A stretch of 64,000 nt of DNA from Planococcaceae bacterium Storch 2/2-2 (GCA_009740415.1 WOYE01000009.1:1302001-1366000); one strand, 5' to 3'. Counted from the stretch's first letter, positions 38,051 to 47,578 are shown. Notes: generated by a model from the letters alone, not told the origin. Program-made: numbers and translations.

Positions 38051-41000
38051 TTACGTCGTTTCTACCGACGCTGTACTGTACCCATCTTTCGATTTTTTCA
38101 CTTCAATGCGTGCCGGTAATGTCCGCTTCAACTCATCGACGTGAGAAATGACGCCGATCATACGACCGGTCTGTTGCAAATCGATCAACACTTTAATCGC
38201 TTCTTGCAACGACTCTTCATCAAGCGTTCCGAACCCTTCATCGATGAACAACGTTTCGATTGAAATCGCACCGTTGAAACTTTGGATGACGTCGCTCATT
38301 CCGAGGGATAAACAGAGAGACGCGAGAAACTTCTCGCCACCGCTCAACGTTTTCACGTCGCGCGCTTGACCGGTATATTCATCGTAAATGTCGAGATCGA
38401 GACCGCTTTTCGCTCCGTGACGTGCCACTTCATCTCTTCGAACGAATTGATATTGACCGCGTGACAACTTGGCGAACCGTAAGTTCGCTGCTTGGATGAT
38501 CCGTTCAAAATATTCGAGTTGAATGAATCGTTCAAATGAAATTTTTTGAGGGTTGTCCCCTTTAAACATGTCGTACACGTCTTGAACGGTAGCGAGTCGT
38601 TGTTCGATATCTTTCATCGACTGCATCGTCTGGCGCATCCGTTTTAAAACGTTCGTTCCACCTTCTAATTGGCGATCGATTTGGTGAAGGTAAGCGACCA
38701 TCTCCTCGACGTGCGAACGTTCTTTCGTCCACTGTTCAAGCAGAGCCGTGCTATCGACTCGCTCTTTTCCTTCGAGCTGTTCTTCCAATGCAGCAATTGC
38801 TTGTTCTAGCGCGTAGACGTCGCGGTCATACGACTCGACGTACGAACGGTGCGCTTCGATGTTCTCAATGTGAGGGATCGCATCTTCAAACGTCGCTTGC
38901 GACTCAAACTGTTCACGTTCGAGTAACGCATCGTACGCTGCTCGTACACGTTTGCCGTGTGCGACGAGCTTTTCGTATTCGTCATGTTTCTCTTTCTCCC
39001 GCGTCCGTTCTTCTGTCAACTGACGTTCGACTTCGCGTTTCTTTTTCTCTACTCGTTGAGCACGTTCCATGACCTGTTCATACGTCGCTCGGCGTTTTGT
39101 CACTACGTCATCGAACGCTTCAATCGACTGCTCCTCACCGCCGATCGCCTCAAGTGTCGTCTCGTACGCTACTTTCGCTTCCGCACGTGCGGTCGCTCGT
39201 TGTTGAGCCGTCCGTTGCAACGCTTCGTATGTTTCGCGCGCTCGTTGTTCAGCCGTTTCTTTTTCTTCTAACTGTTTTAATAATTCCGGCCGTTTTTTCC
39301 GCTCCGCTTCAATAAATCGCATCGCTTCGAGCGTCGCTTCATGCATCTCTTCTAATTGAGCGATCGTTTGGAAAATGTGACGCTCTTGACGGACGATTTC
39401 CATCTGTTTGTACTCGCGTTGCACTGTTTCATAGCGCGCTTGCACATCAGCAAATTGACTCGTCGCTTCACGAAGTGCCTCTTCTGCTCGCTCGAGCGCT
39501 TCATTCGAGACGGCTTCTTCTTCCTCACCTTCTACAATCGCATGATCCAAGCTTCCACAAACGGGACACGGCTCTCCATCTTCTAAATGGTGTCGAAGGG
39601 CTGCTGCTTCACTCGTCAACCATTTTTTACGAAGACGGATGGTTGCTTCTTCTTGCATGTTTTTACGTTGCTTCTGTTCGATGTATTGAAGGCTTAACTG
39701 TCGTTCACGCGCTTTCAACTCTTCCAACTGACGCAAAACGTTCAACTGTTGTTCGTACGCGTGATGTTCGACTAACTTTTCATCGTACGGTTCGATCCGT
39801 TTCTCGTTACGCTTCACTTCCGTTTTCAATGCACGCACTTCATCCGTTAAACGTCCGACCGTGACACCCGCTTCTTCTACTTGCTTAGCAGCTTGTTGGG
39901 CTTCTTGATCGAGACGTTCAAACGTCGCTTTTCGCTCGGACAACCGGGCGACTTGCTCGCGACGTTTTTCTAAGTCGAGCAACTCGAGTCGTAACGCGTC
40001 ACGTTTCGGCTCTTCTTTTACGATTTCTGCATACGCTCGGTTCGCTTCTTCATACGCCTGTTCCGTTCGTTCGAGTCTTTCTTTCACTTCGTTCCATTCG
40101 TTTTTTACGGCGATCGCTTCTTGTAAGCGTTCGTTATATTCTTCAAACTTCGGCAATACCCGTTCCGCTCGTTGAGCACGTTGCCACTCGTCCGCACGTC
40201 GATCACGCTCTTCTTTTTTAGCGAGGTACGCTTCTCGTTCTTTCTTTTTCACCTCGTACGTACGAAAACGTTCATTCCAACTTTCCGCCTGATCGTACAA
40301 CGTTTTCGTCGCATCCGCTTCTTTTTGCGCTTTTTTCGTTTGGCGAGTCGCTTCGGTTTTCTTCTCTTCGTACTGTTCCATCATTCGCTCGATCTCCTGC
40401 ATGATCGCTACGTAATGAAGGTGTGACTCGTTTAGCTCCTCATCGAGCGCTTGAACAGTAAACGGCAACTCGTTCAACGAGCGTGTCACATACGTCAACT
40501 CATCCGCTAACGTATCGTATGACGCTTTCTCTTCTTTCACACGTTGTTTCAATTGCTCTTCCACGGCACTAAAACGACCGGTTTGGAAAATTTTTCGTAA
40601 AATCGCTTCTTTATTTTCCGTATTCGACGTTAAAAATTTTCGAAATTCACCTTGAGGCAATAAGACGAGTTGCGTAAATTGTTCTTCGGTAAACCCGATC
40701 AATTGTTGCAACGTACGATCGACTTCCGTTTTCATTTGTCGATCGACGATCGGATGTTCCGCACCTTCAATGATCTCGTACAGTTCATCTTTGCGTGGTG
40801 TATCCGTCTTATTTCCTTTTTTTCGATAAGCGAGTTGACGGTAGACGCGATACGTGCGCTCTCGCACGCGAAATGTAAATTCGACCGTCGTCGGTACGTC
40901 ATCGGTCGCAAAGTCACTTCGGAGTGCGCGCGCCTCAGCGCTCCGGTCTTCACCGCTCGCTGCGCCGTACAGCGCGTACGTCATCGCATCGAAAATCGTC

Positions 41001-41125
41001 GTCTTCCCTGCTCCTGTCGGTCCCGAAATGACGAATAAACCGTGCTCATCTAAACGTTCAAAGTCGATCGTCGTCCGGTCTTTGTACGGACCGAACGCAT
41101 GCATCGTTAATCGAATCGGTTTCAT
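38051..41125 (-). CDS. sbcC: Exonuclease subunit SbcC
   Basis: SMC/Rad50-like ATPase that partners SbcD in cleaving hairpins and processing DNA ends. In the 1024-residue product, Walker A is VISGPTGAGKTTIFDAMTYA near the N-terminus. Two long coiled coils flank a zinc hook EPCPVCGSLDH. The C-terminal lobe carries the signature VKTLSGGEKFLASL and Walker B SIETLFIDEGFGTLD. Length is typical. Its ATG overlaps the sbcD stop by four bases. The sbcD-sbcC order is the standard operon. Confidence 0.97.
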   Translation of the reverse strand: MKPIRLTMHAFGPYKDRTTIDFERLDEHGLFVISGPTGAGKTTIFDAMTYALYGAASGEDRSAEARALRSDFATDDVPTTVEFTFRVRERTYRVYRQLAYRKKGNKTDTPRKDELYEIIEGAEHPIVDRQMKTEVDRTLQQLIGFTEEQFTQLVLLPQGEFRKFLTSNTENKEAILRKIFQTGRFSAVEEQLKQRVKEEKASYDTLADELTYVTRSLNELPFTVQALDEELNESHLHYVAIMQEIERMMEQYEEKKTEATRQTKKAQKEADATKTLYDQAESWNERFRTYEVKKKEREAYLAKKEERDRRADEWQRAQRAERVLPKFEEYNERLQEAIAVKNEWNEVKERLERTEQAYEEANRAYAEIVKEEPKRDALRLELLDLEKRREQVARLSERKATFERLDQEAQQAAKQVEEAGVTVGRLTDEVRALKTEVKRNEKRIEPYDEKLVEHHAYEQQLNVLRQLEELKARERQLSLQYIEQKQRKNMQEEATIRLRKKWLTSEAAALRHHLEDGEPCPVCGSLDHAIVEGEEEEAVSNEALERAEEALREATSQFADVQARYETVQREYKQMEIVRQERHIFQTIAQLEEMHEATLEAMRFIEAERKKRPELLKQLEEKETAEQRARETYEALQRTAQQRATARAEAKVAYETTLEAIGGEEQSIEAFDDVVTKRRATYEQVMERAQRVEKKKREVERQLTEERTREKEKHDEYEKLVAHGKRVRAAYDALLEREQFESQATFEDAIPHIENIEAHRSYVESYDRDVYALEQAIAALEEQLEGKERVDSTALLEQWTKERSHVEEMVAYLHQIDRQLEGGTNVLKRMRQTMQSMKDIEQRLATVQDVYDMFKGDNPQKISFERFIQLEYFERIIQAANLRFAKLSRGQYQFVRRDEVARHGAKSGLDLDIYDEYTGQARDVKTLSGGEKFLASLCLSLGMSDVIQSFNGAISIETLFIDEGFGTLDEESLQEAIKVLIDLQQTGRMIGVISHVDELKRTLPARIEVKKSKDGYSTASVETT

Positions 41126-42276
41126 TCCTGTTCCTCCTCTTCCGTCGCCCGCAACGCTTCTTCAAAAATACGAAGCGCTTCATGTGAAGGGACGTCGCCT
41201 CGAATGTTTTTATAAAAGGCTGCGAACAACTCGCTATCGGTCGCTCGTTTCGTCTGACGGATCGTCTCCCAATCTTCCATCTCTTGATTCACGATGAGGC
41301 GACGTTCGACGTGCATCGCATTCGGGAAGACCGCTCGCACACGTTCCATCGGGCGCAACACCGGCTCCTCATCAAGCAAAGTGACGAAGACGTAATCTTC
41401 ACTTGGTTTCATCGCTAATATGTTTTCCAACGTCCCTTCTACCGATCGGACATCTCGTTTCGGATAGAGACGACGCTGTTCGACCGTTAACTCTCCGTCT
41501 CGATCGAGGGTGACGGCGTAAAATCCTTTTTTATGATGTTGTTCAGAAAGTGAATATTTCAACGGTGAACCTGCATATCGAATATGGTCCGACCCGACAC
41601 GGTGCGCTTGGTGCAAATGTCCGAGTGCGACGTAATCGAACGCGTCAAAATGAGTCGACTTCACATATTCCGCTCCGCCGATCGCGAGTGGGCGTTCCGA
41701 ATCGCTCGTTTTCGTATCGTCCGCCTCTCCTGACGCCGTGACGAACGCATGGGCGACGAGTACATTTCGGACAGATGGATCCATTTGTCGTTTAATCTGT
41801 TCGACGATCACTCCCATCGCATCGTCATGTGATCGAACCGACTCGTCATCGAACGTCACACGAACGATCGACGGATCGACGTACGGAATTAAATAAAAAT
41901 GAACCGGTCCATCGTCATCATGTAAAACGATCGGTTCCATCGCATCTGCTAAGTGACCGGTCACGTAATATCGGTTCGTCTGCATGAACGTCCGACCGAA
42001 CTGGAGACGCCCTGGGCTATCGTGGTTCCCCGCGATGACGAGCACTGGCGTTTGCAAGTCGTATGCGAGTGTCGTCAACAACTCATCGTACAAGTTGACC
42101 GCATCGACAGGTGGTACGGCACGGTCGTACAAGTCGCCCGCAATAATGATCGCATCTGGTCTCTCTTCTTCAACAGCCTTTATAAACTGTTGCATCACTT
42201 CCCGCTGATCGTCCGTCATGTAAAACCCTTGGACAAGTTTTCCTAAATGCCAATCAGCCGTATGGAAAATCTTCAT
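41122..42276 (-). CDS. sbcD: Exonuclease subunit SbcD
   Basis: Mre11-like calcineurin-fold nuclease of 384 residues, the catalytic partner of SbcC. Metal motifs are MKIFHTADWHLGK, IIIAGDLYDRAVPP and LVIAGNHDSPGRL, then LVAHAFV and YVALGHLHQAHRV, the expected five phosphoesterase motifs. GAGGAGG precedes the ATG. The stop overlaps the start of sbcC, indicating coupling. The pair is upstream of the SDR gene and starts downstream of the Mn transporter terminator. Confidence 0.97.
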   Translation of the reverse strand: MKIFHTADWHLGKLVQGFYMTDDQREVMQQFIKAVEEERPDAIIIAGDLYDRAVPPVDAVNLYDELLTTLAYDLQTPVLVIAGNHDSPGRLQFGRTFMQTNRYYVTGHLADAMEPIVLHDDDGPVHFYLIPYVDPSIVRVTFDDESVRSHDDAMGVIVEQIKRQMDPSVRNVLVAHAFVTASGEADDTKTSDSERPLAIGGAEYVKSTHFDAFDYVALGHLHQAHRVGSDHIRYAGSPLKYSLSEQHHKKGFYAVTLDRDGELTVEQRRLYPKRDVRSVEGTLENILAMKPSEDYVFVTLLDEEPVLRPMERVRAVFPNAMHVERRLIVNQEMEDWETIRQTKRATDSELFAAFYKNIRGDVPSHEALRIFEEALRATEEEEQE

Positions 42277-42352
42277 CTGTTTTCCTCCTCATAAGTCGTT
42301 TTCTTTCTTCCTTTAGTGTACAACAATTCCCTTTCTTTTTCCTTTTTTCCAT

Positions 42353-42389
42353 AAAAAAAGCTTCTTCGCGGACGATCCGCGAAGAAGCT
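42353..42389 (-). terminator. Terminator of the Mn/Zn ABC operon
   Basis: Perfect minus-strand stem AGCTTCTTCGCGGA / TCCGCGAAGAAGCT followed by T6, downstream of the binding-protein gene. Confidence 0.94.
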
Positions 42390-42418
42390 CTGTATTCCTT
42401 CATACTCATCTCAATGAA

Positions 42419-43375
42419 TTACTTCGTTAAACCTGCGTGAATAACTTCAATATTTTTGCGTAAGAAACCTGTGTACGTTTCTCCTTCAGAACCCGCTTCA
42501 CCGAGCTCATCTGAGTACACTTCGCCGAAAATTTCGACTCCTGTTTCTTTTGAAACAGTTTCCATCGGGCTCTTTTCAACATTCGATTCGACGAATAAAA
42601 CGGGAACGTCATTTTCTTTCACAAAGTTGACGAGCTGTTTAATTTGCTCTGGTGTTCCGTTCTCTTCTGTATCGATCGCCCAAATGTACCCTTCTTTCAA
42701 GCCGTAACGATCCGTCATATATTGGAAAGCACGTTCGCTCGTGACGAGAATACGTTTGTCTTCATCAATTTCATTAATTTTCTCTTCATACAGTGCGTCG
42801 ATTTCTTCCAATTCTTCTAAAAATGCCGCACCGTTTTCTTCATAGTACGCTTTGTTGTCAGGATCAATTTCAACGAGTCCTGCAACGACGTTTTCAACCA
42901 TTTGCATACCGACTGCTGGTGATAAAAAGGCATGTGGGTTGATCTCTTCCTCTGTACCGTCATCCGATGATAAGTACATCGGTTCGACACCTTCCATCAC
43001 TTCGAAAATGTTCTCTTCTTTTTGTCCAACCGTGTCGACGAGTTTGAAGAACCAACCGTCTTTTCCACCTTCGAGGTTTAAACCGTTGTAAAATAAAGCG
43101 TCAGCATCTGTCGCTTTTTTAATATCTTCTGGAAGTGGCTCGTATTCGTGCGGGTCTGTTCCGATCGGAACCATACTATGCACATCGACGTGTTCGCCAC
43201 CGACTTCTTGTAAAATATCGTGAATGATCGAGAACGTCGCGACGACTTGAATCGCCTCATCGTTCGTTCCTTCTTTCGTTTCAGTTGAGTCTTTTGCTTC
43301 GTCATCGCCACTACATGCTGCTAAAAATAAAACAGCGAGGATCGATAACAAACTTACTTTCCATACGTTACGCAC
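42419..43375 (-). CDS. mntA: Mn/Zn ABC transporter substrate-binding lipoprotein
   Basis: Cluster A-I metal-binding lipoprotein (ZnuA/PsaA/MntA type), 318 residues, anchored outside the membrane. The lipobox is FLAACSGDD. Metal ligands are in positions typical of manganese binders: His in IGTDPHEYEP, His in INPHAFLSP, Glu in VTSERAFQYM and the late Asp/Glu region. There is no His-rich loop of zinc-specific ZnuA, which favours manganese. The start is GTG 43375, seven bases after AAAGGGAG. Last gene of ATPase-permease-SBP. Symbol follows B. subtilis usage (staphylococci call this gene mntC). Confidence 0.92.
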   Translation of the reverse strand: MRNVWKVSLLSILAVLFLAACSGDDEAKDSTETKEGTNDEAIQVVATFSIIHDILQEVGGEHVDVHSMVPIGTDPHEYEPLPEDIKKATDADALFYNGLNLEGGKDGWFFKLVDTVGQKEENIFEVMEGVEPMYLSSDDGTEEEINPHAFLSPAVGMQMVENVVAGLVEIDPDNKAYYEENGAAFLEELEEIDALYEEKINEIDEDKRILVTSERAFQYMTDRYGLKEGYIWAIDTEENGTPEQIKQLVNFVKENDVPVLFVESNVEKSPMETVSKETGVEIFGEVYSDELGEAGSEGETYTGFLRKNIEVIHAGLTK

Positions 43376-43400
43376 ATTAAAACTCCCTTTCTTTTTTCTA

Positions 43401-44261
43401 TTATTGTTCGACAGTCGATTTATGTTTTCGCATACGAACCGAACGCCATACGATACCGTGCTTCGGTGAAAATAGTAAAGCGAGAACGAAAAACGCTGTC
43501 GTTACTAACACAATTGCTGCTCCAGAAGGCCAGTTGTAAACGAAACTAATGTACAATCCGACGACTGCTGAAACGGCACCTAATACCGATGAAATACAAA
43601 TCATATAAAATAGACGATTCGTTAATAAATACGCTGTCGCTGCTGGTGTAATGAGCATCGCAACGACTAAAATGACGCCGACTGTGCGCAATGAAGCGAC
43701 CGTGACGAGCGTTAACAAAACCATCAGTACGTAATGGATCATTTTATTCGACAACCCGTACGATGCAGCGAGCGTCGGATCGAACGTACTCACTAAAAAC
43801 TCTTTGTAAAAAAGAGCGATAATGAGCAAGACGAATGCACCGATACCGAGTGTCATCCACATATCTGAATCGCGCACAGCTAACACGTTCCCGAATAAAA
43901 TACTCGTCAAATCGGTACTCGTATTCGCTTTTCCGATCAAAATAATTCCGACCGCAAAAAAGGCTGAAAAGACGATTCCGATCGACGTATCATTTTTAAT
44001 ACGACTATTTTGTGTAATGAATCCGATTCCGAAAGCGGTCATAAGTCCGAAGGCAACGGCGCCGTAAAAATAATTGATGCCCCACATGTAAGACAGCGCA
44101 ACACCGGGTAAGACAGCGTGACTGATCGCATCACCCATGAGCGACATCCCGCGTAAAATGATGAACGATCCGATCGCTCCTGCGATAATTCCGACGATCA
44201 CCGATGTGAAAAGCGCTTTTTGTAAAAACTCATACGTTTGAATATCTTCAATGAAACTCAT
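43401..44261 (-). CDS. mntC: Mn/Zn ABC transporter permease
   Basis: ABC-3 family integral membrane subunit, 286 residues, about eight or nine hydrophobic segments. The ABC-3 coupling region near SFIILRGMSLMGDAISHAVL is clear, as is the typical GVALSYMWG. The first 20 residues IEDIQTYEFLQKALFTSVIV are usual for this subfamily. GGAGGAGG precedes the ATG, which overlaps the ATPase stop by four bases. A single permease gene implies a homodimer, unlike B. subtilis, which has mntC and mntD. The symbol is therefore approximate. Confidence 0.9.
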   Translation of the reverse strand: MSFIEDIQTYEFLQKALFTSVIVGIIAGAIGSFIILRGMSLMGDAISHAVLPGVALSYMWGINYFYGAVAFGLMTAFGIGFITQNSRIKNDTSIGIVFSAFFAVGIILIGKANTSTDLTSILFGNVLAVRDSDMWMTLGIGAFVLLIIALFYKEFLVSTFDPTLAASYGLSNKMIHYVLMVLLTLVTVASLRTVGVILVVAMLITPAATAYLLTNRLFYMICISSVLGAVSAVVGLYISFVYNWPSGAAIVLVTTAFFVLALLFSPKHGIVWRSVRMRKHKSTVEQ

Positions 44262-45004
44262 CGCGCTTCCTCCTCCAATGTGTCGAGAAATGCAAACTGC
44301 GAACGGAACGCTTCTTTCATCATCTCTTGTGTCATCACTCGTTCGACAGGTCCTGCTGCTAAAACTCCACGGTTGACGATGATGAGATCGTCAAAGTACG
44401 ACTTCACTTTCGTTAAATCGTGATGGATAACGAATACCGTTTTCCCTTCATCCCGTAACTGTTTCAACAAATCGATAATGAGCGCTTCGCTCGTCACGTC
44501 AATTCCGACAAACGGCTCGTCTAAGAAAAAGTACTCTGCTCGTTGAGCGAGTGCACGGGCGATGAACACACGTTGCTGCTGTCCACCTGACAACTCTCCG
44601 ATTTGACGTTCAGCGTACCGTTCCATATTTACTTTTTCTAAACAATGGTACGCCCATTGTTTTTCTTTTTTACGCGGACGTTTGAAAAGGCCGAGACTCG
44701 GATATGTTCCTAGTACGACCGTATCGAGTACCGTAATTGGAAAATCCCAATCGATCGTCGCACGTTGTGGTACGTAAGCGATCTCTTTCCGCTTACTTTT
44801 CACACGTTCACCTTCGATCGTGATCGTCCCTTTATCGCGTGGAATTAATTCGAGCATCGATTTCATCAAAGTCGACTTCCCCGATCCGTTCGGTCCGATG
44901 ATGCCGATCAAACGGCCGGTCTCCATTTCAAAGTTCACATCGTGTAATATTTCTTTTCCATAATAAGAAACGTGTAATTCGTTCACTCGTATGGTCGATT
45001 CCAT
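44258..45004 (-). CDS. mntB: Mn/Zn ABC transporter ATP-binding protein
   Basis: Cytoplasmic ATPase of the metal importer, 248 residues. Walker A is IGIIGPNGSGKSTLMKSM, Q-loop AYVPQRATIDW, signature GELSGGQQQRVFIARAL, Walker B EYFFLDEPFVG and H-loop FVIHHDLTKV. The QRATIDWDFP stretch is characteristic of manganese/zinc/iron type importers. GAAGGTGAG precedes the ATG. First gene of the operon, preceded by two tandem palindromes that probably bind a DtxR/MntR-type repressor. Divergent from the DUF1269-like gene. Confidence 0.95.
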   Translation of the reverse strand: MESTIRVNELHVSYYGKEILHDVNFEMETGRLIGIIGPNGSGKSTLMKSMLELIPRDKGTITIEGERVKSKRKEIAYVPQRATIDWDFPITVLDTVVLGTYPSLGLFKRPRKKEKQWAYHCLEKVNMERYAERQIGELSGGQQQRVFIARALAQRAEYFFLDEPFVGIDVTSEALIIDLLKQLRDEGKTVFVIHHDLTKVKSYFDDLIIVNRGVLAAGPVERVMTQEMMKEAFRSQFAFLDTLEEEAR

Positions 45005-45053
45005 ACTCTCACCTTCTTTAATAAATTGAACTTCTTTTCACTAAGGAAAACAA

Positions 45054-45083
45054 GTTAGCTTAACGACAACTTGTTAGCTTAAC
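45054..45083 (-). promoter_or_regulatory. Tandem palindromic operator upstream of the Mn transporter
   Basis: The palindrome GTTAGCTTAAC occurs twice (45054-45064 and 45073-45083) within an almost exact 19-base direct repeat, 50-80 bases before mntB. Half-sites GTTA and TAAC are separated by three bases. By position and spacing this is a likely site for a metal-dependent DtxR/MntR-family repressor; the regulator is not encoded in the window. Confidence 0.65.
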
Positions 45084-45273
45084 GCAACTTTAATCGTAAA
45101 AAAAATGCACGCATTTGTTTCCCATGAGCAACTTTCCTCTTATTTAAATGATAGTCGATTTCATTCGCGATGTAAAGTACTTTCCACATTCCGTATGAAA
45201 GACGAACCGTCGAAACTTCCTCTCCACTCATGTATACTTACGATAATGGTAAAATCAAGAAAGGATGAACATG

Positions 45274-45807
45274 ATGGCAAAAAACGTATTCATTATGACA
45301 TTTGAAGAAGATAGTAAAGCGTACCAAGCGTTCGCTGAGTTGAAACACCTCCACGCAACAGGTGGTATGAAAGGCGAGCAGATGGGCATTTTGTTAAATG
45401 ATGCCGATGCAGGATTGCAGTTGAAAGACTTCATCGACTTCACCGGTGCGGATAAATCGATGAAAGGAAGTTTAATCGGTCTCGTCGTCGGCATTATCGG
45501 CGGCCCGCTCGGTATGTTACTCGGGTGGATTGGCGGTTCATTCATCGGTGCAACAGGTGATGCTCGTGAAGTGAAAACCGCAATTTCTTCATTTGAACAG
45601 ACCGTATCCCTCGTTTCAACAGGTAAAACAGGACTCATGCTCATCGCACGTCCTGAAGATAAAGAAAACATCGAACGAATCGTTTACGATGAACTCGGCG
45701 GTCAAGTCGCACGAATGGATGCCGATTACGTATTAGAAGAAGTGAAAAAAGCCCAACAAGCCGAACGCGAACTAGCAAAAGAAGCGTACCGTCAAATGAA
45801 AAAATAA
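45274..45807 (+). CDS. DUF1269-like membrane-associated protein
   Basis: A 177-residue protein. The N-terminal beta-alpha segment KNVFIMTFEEDSKAYQAFAE, followed by ELKHL, resembles the DUF1269 family. A Gly-rich hydrophobic middle (GSLIGLVVGIIGGPLGMLLG, WIGGSFIGA) probably inserts into or associates with the membrane. A second alpha/beta half follows, ending in a charged helix. Function unknown. Three ATGs occur close together; I prefer 45274, eight bases from AAAGGA. It diverges from the metal transporter and shares its regulatory region, so co-regulation by metal is possible. Confidence 0.7.
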   Translation: MAKNVFIMTFEEDSKAYQAFAELKHLHATGGMKGEQMGILLNDADAGLQLKDFIDFTGADKSMKGSLIGLVVGIIGGPLGMLLGWIGGSFIGATGDAREVKTAISSFEQTVSLVSTGKTGLMLIARPEDKENIERIVYDELGGQVARMDADYVLEEVKKAQQAERELAKEAYRQMKK

Positions 45808-45822
45808 CGTCTGGATTGTATC

Positions 45823-45859
45823 AAAAAAGTGCGCGAGCTCCCACGCTCGCGCACTTTTT
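45823..45859. terminator. Bidirectional terminator
   Basis: Stem AAAAAGTGCGCGAGC / GCTCGCGCACTTTTT with a six-base loop between convergent genes. Confidence 0.94.
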
Positions 45860-45862
45860 CAT

Positions 45863-46282
45863 TCACTTTTTCGGATACATCGTCTGCAATGCCTCTTCAA
45901 AGTTCGGACGGATCGATACGACGTCTCGCGCTTCTTTCGCACGTTCCATCGCTTCTTCCACCGTCTCTACTTCTCCAAGCTCCATGAGCAATGCTGCAGC
46001 CATCGCTCCTGTTCGTCCACGACCTGTGTTGCAATGGAAATAAATCGTCTTTCCTTCTTCCAATGCTTCTTTCATTCGTGTCGCTGCGTCCCGCAAATCT
46101 TCTACTTCATTGCCATCTCGTAATGAAGCGTCGACACTTTTGTCGTGAGGGAGCTCATCTTTCGAGCCACGCAAATCGAAAAATTGATCGATGTTTTCTT
46201 TTTCATACGCCTCTTCAATCGCATCGATTCCACCCATGTATACTTTGCCATCAATTAACGGTTCATACGTTGTACGACTCAT
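45863..46282 (-). CDS. Dual-specificity/tyrosine protein phosphatase-like protein
   Basis: A 139-residue Cys-based phosphatase. The P-loop FHCNTGRGRTGAMAAALL fits C-x5-R with the following Thr. An upstream DLRG motif in FFDLRGSKDELP places the general-acid loop. The compact size is typical of bacterial dual-specificity-like phosphatases; substrate unknown. The second ATG (46282) is preferred because GAGGAGG is only one base from the first. It ends at the terminator shared with the DUF1269-like gene and lies downstream of the SAM hydrolase gene with no obvious terminator, so they may be linked. Confidence 0.85.
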   Translation of the reverse strand: MSRTTYEPLIDGKVYMGGIDAIEEAYEKENIDQFFDLRGSKDELPHDKSVDASLRDGNEVEDLRDAATRMKEALEEGKTIYFHCNTGRGRTGAMAAALLMELGEVETVEEAMERAKEARDVVSIRPNFEEALQTMYPKK

Positions 46283-46365
46283 CGTCATTCCTCCTCATCG
46301 TTCTTTGCTTCACTAGTATACAACAGTGAAAAAAAGAAAGTAAAATGGACAACCTTTCCTCCTTC

Positions 46366-47229
46366 TTACAAAACAGCACGCACTTTTTTCGCTTTTTCAA
46401 TCGTCACTGTCCAATTCGGTCCGAACGACACATTATATGCGTCAGCGAATGAATGTTGATTGAGCCCGATCGCTAGACGGCGCAATGAATTGACGTACAA
46501 AAATGGTTCGTCACTTTCTGAATATGCGAACGAACGAATGAAAGGAAGACTCTGTTTAAACACGATATTCCCTTCATGTGCGATCGTCACTGAAAAATGT
46601 TCATTGTAATGAGTCGCAAGATGTCCGAACGTCGGCGCCTCAATATTTGTCCAAATGTTCCCGAACGGTGTATCGATAATGTCAATGCAGCCGTCGATCG
46701 TCGTTTCACCGACTTTTGGCGGTGCGACAGCTAAATGAACCGTTGAATACGCAGCGACTTCTTCACCGACATCAGACGGTTCGATAAGTCCTGCTGCGAG
46801 ACGAGCACCTGTGTAAGCGAAAATGTCGCGACCGTGAAACGTATGCAATTGAGCGGATGTCGGAAGTCGGTTGTTCGCTTCGTCAATGACGAACAATTTT
46901 TTTAATCCGATTTCTTGAGCGACATGTGTCAACGTTCCGTTATCTGGTGTGACGATGTAATGATTCGTCGCCGTTTGAGCAACGACACTTCGGCGATTGG
47001 AGCCGACGCCAGGATCGACGACCGACACGAAAACGGTTCCTTCCGGCCAAAACGGAACGGTTTGAACGAGTCGATACGACGCTTCCCAAATGTGAAACGG
47101 TGTAATATTGTGCGTAATTTCATGAATGGACAACGTCGGACAGACGGATAAAGAAACACCGTGCATCGCACTTACCGCTCCGTCACGGTTGCTAAAATCT
47201 GATTGAAAAACGAGAAATTGTTTCGTCAT
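46366..47229 (-). CDS. S-adenosylmethionine hydrolase (DUF62/SAM hydroxide adenosyltransferase)
   Basis: A 287-residue protein of the DUF62 family, the relatives of fluorinase and chlorinase that use water to cleave SAM into adenosine and L-methionine. Family motifs are FQSDFSNRDGAV (conserved Asp), VFVSVVDPGVGSNRRS, YIVTPDNGTLTHV and TFHGRDIFAYTGARLA, giving the conserved Asp-Arg-His set. Chlorinase/fluorinase-specific insertions are not evident. AAAGGAG precedes the ATG by ten bases. It is preceded by a complete T-box with an ATG (Met) specifier, an unusual regulatory partner that predicts induction on methionine shortage. Confidence 0.92.
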   Translation of the reverse strand: MTKQFLVFQSDFSNRDGAVSAMHGVSLSVCPTLSIHEITHNITPFHIWEASYRLVQTVPFWPEGTVFVSVVDPGVGSNRRSVVAQTATNHYIVTPDNGTLTHVAQEIGLKKLFVIDEANNRLPTSAQLHTFHGRDIFAYTGARLAAGLIEPSDVGEEVAAYSTVHLAVAPPKVGETTIDGCIDIIDTPFGNIWTNIEAPTFGHLATHYNEHFSVTIAHEGNIVFKQSLPFIRSFAYSESDEPFLYVNSLRRLAIGLNQHSFADAYNVSFGPNWTVTIEKAKKVRAVL

Positions 47230-47273
47230 TGTTCATCTACTCCTTTATTGTATCGTTCATTGATTGGAAACAT

Positions 47274-47575
47274 AAAAAAGCCCTTCTCGACAATGTTGTC
47301 GAGAAGGGCGTAATGACGCGGTACCACCTTCATTTATCGGTCCTCAAAAAGACCGACCTTCACCGATGCGGACCGTCTCTTCGAAACGATCGATATCAGA
47401 GGATGTGTAACGGATCCTATCCCGCCTACGCTTACTAACGATCGTGTTCAGCTTCGGAGCTAGAAGGCCATTTTCAAATGATTTGTCGGCGAGCACTTCC
47501 ACCTACCGTACTCTCTCTGGGCAAGACGCCTCATTCTACTTTCCCTTTTACGCTTCTTTTCCAACTCAATTACTC
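47274..47575 (-). promoter_or_regulatory. Met-type T-box leader of the SAM hydrolase gene
   Basis: The T-box core AAGGTGGTACCGCGTC (47315-47330) is followed by terminator GCCCTTCTCGACAA ... TTGTCGAGAAGGGC (47280-47309) and T6. Stem I carries AGAGAGAGTACGGTAGGTGG. Its base can pair AAGG/CCTT and AATGA/TCATT, leaving a 3' loop TGAAAATGG. By comparison with the tyrS and leuS leaders (codon, one base, then helix) the specifier is ATG at 47469-47471, for methionine. Confidence 0.88.
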
Positions 47576-47578
47576 GTT

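Noticed and set aside
45054-45083. CRISPR-like repeat
   Set aside because: Only two short palindromic units with seven-base spacing; fits an operator, and no cas genes are in the window.
47274-47575. SAM (S-box) riboswitch before the SAM hydrolase
   Set aside because: No S-box core was seen, whereas the T-box core, Stem I distal motif and terminator are all present.
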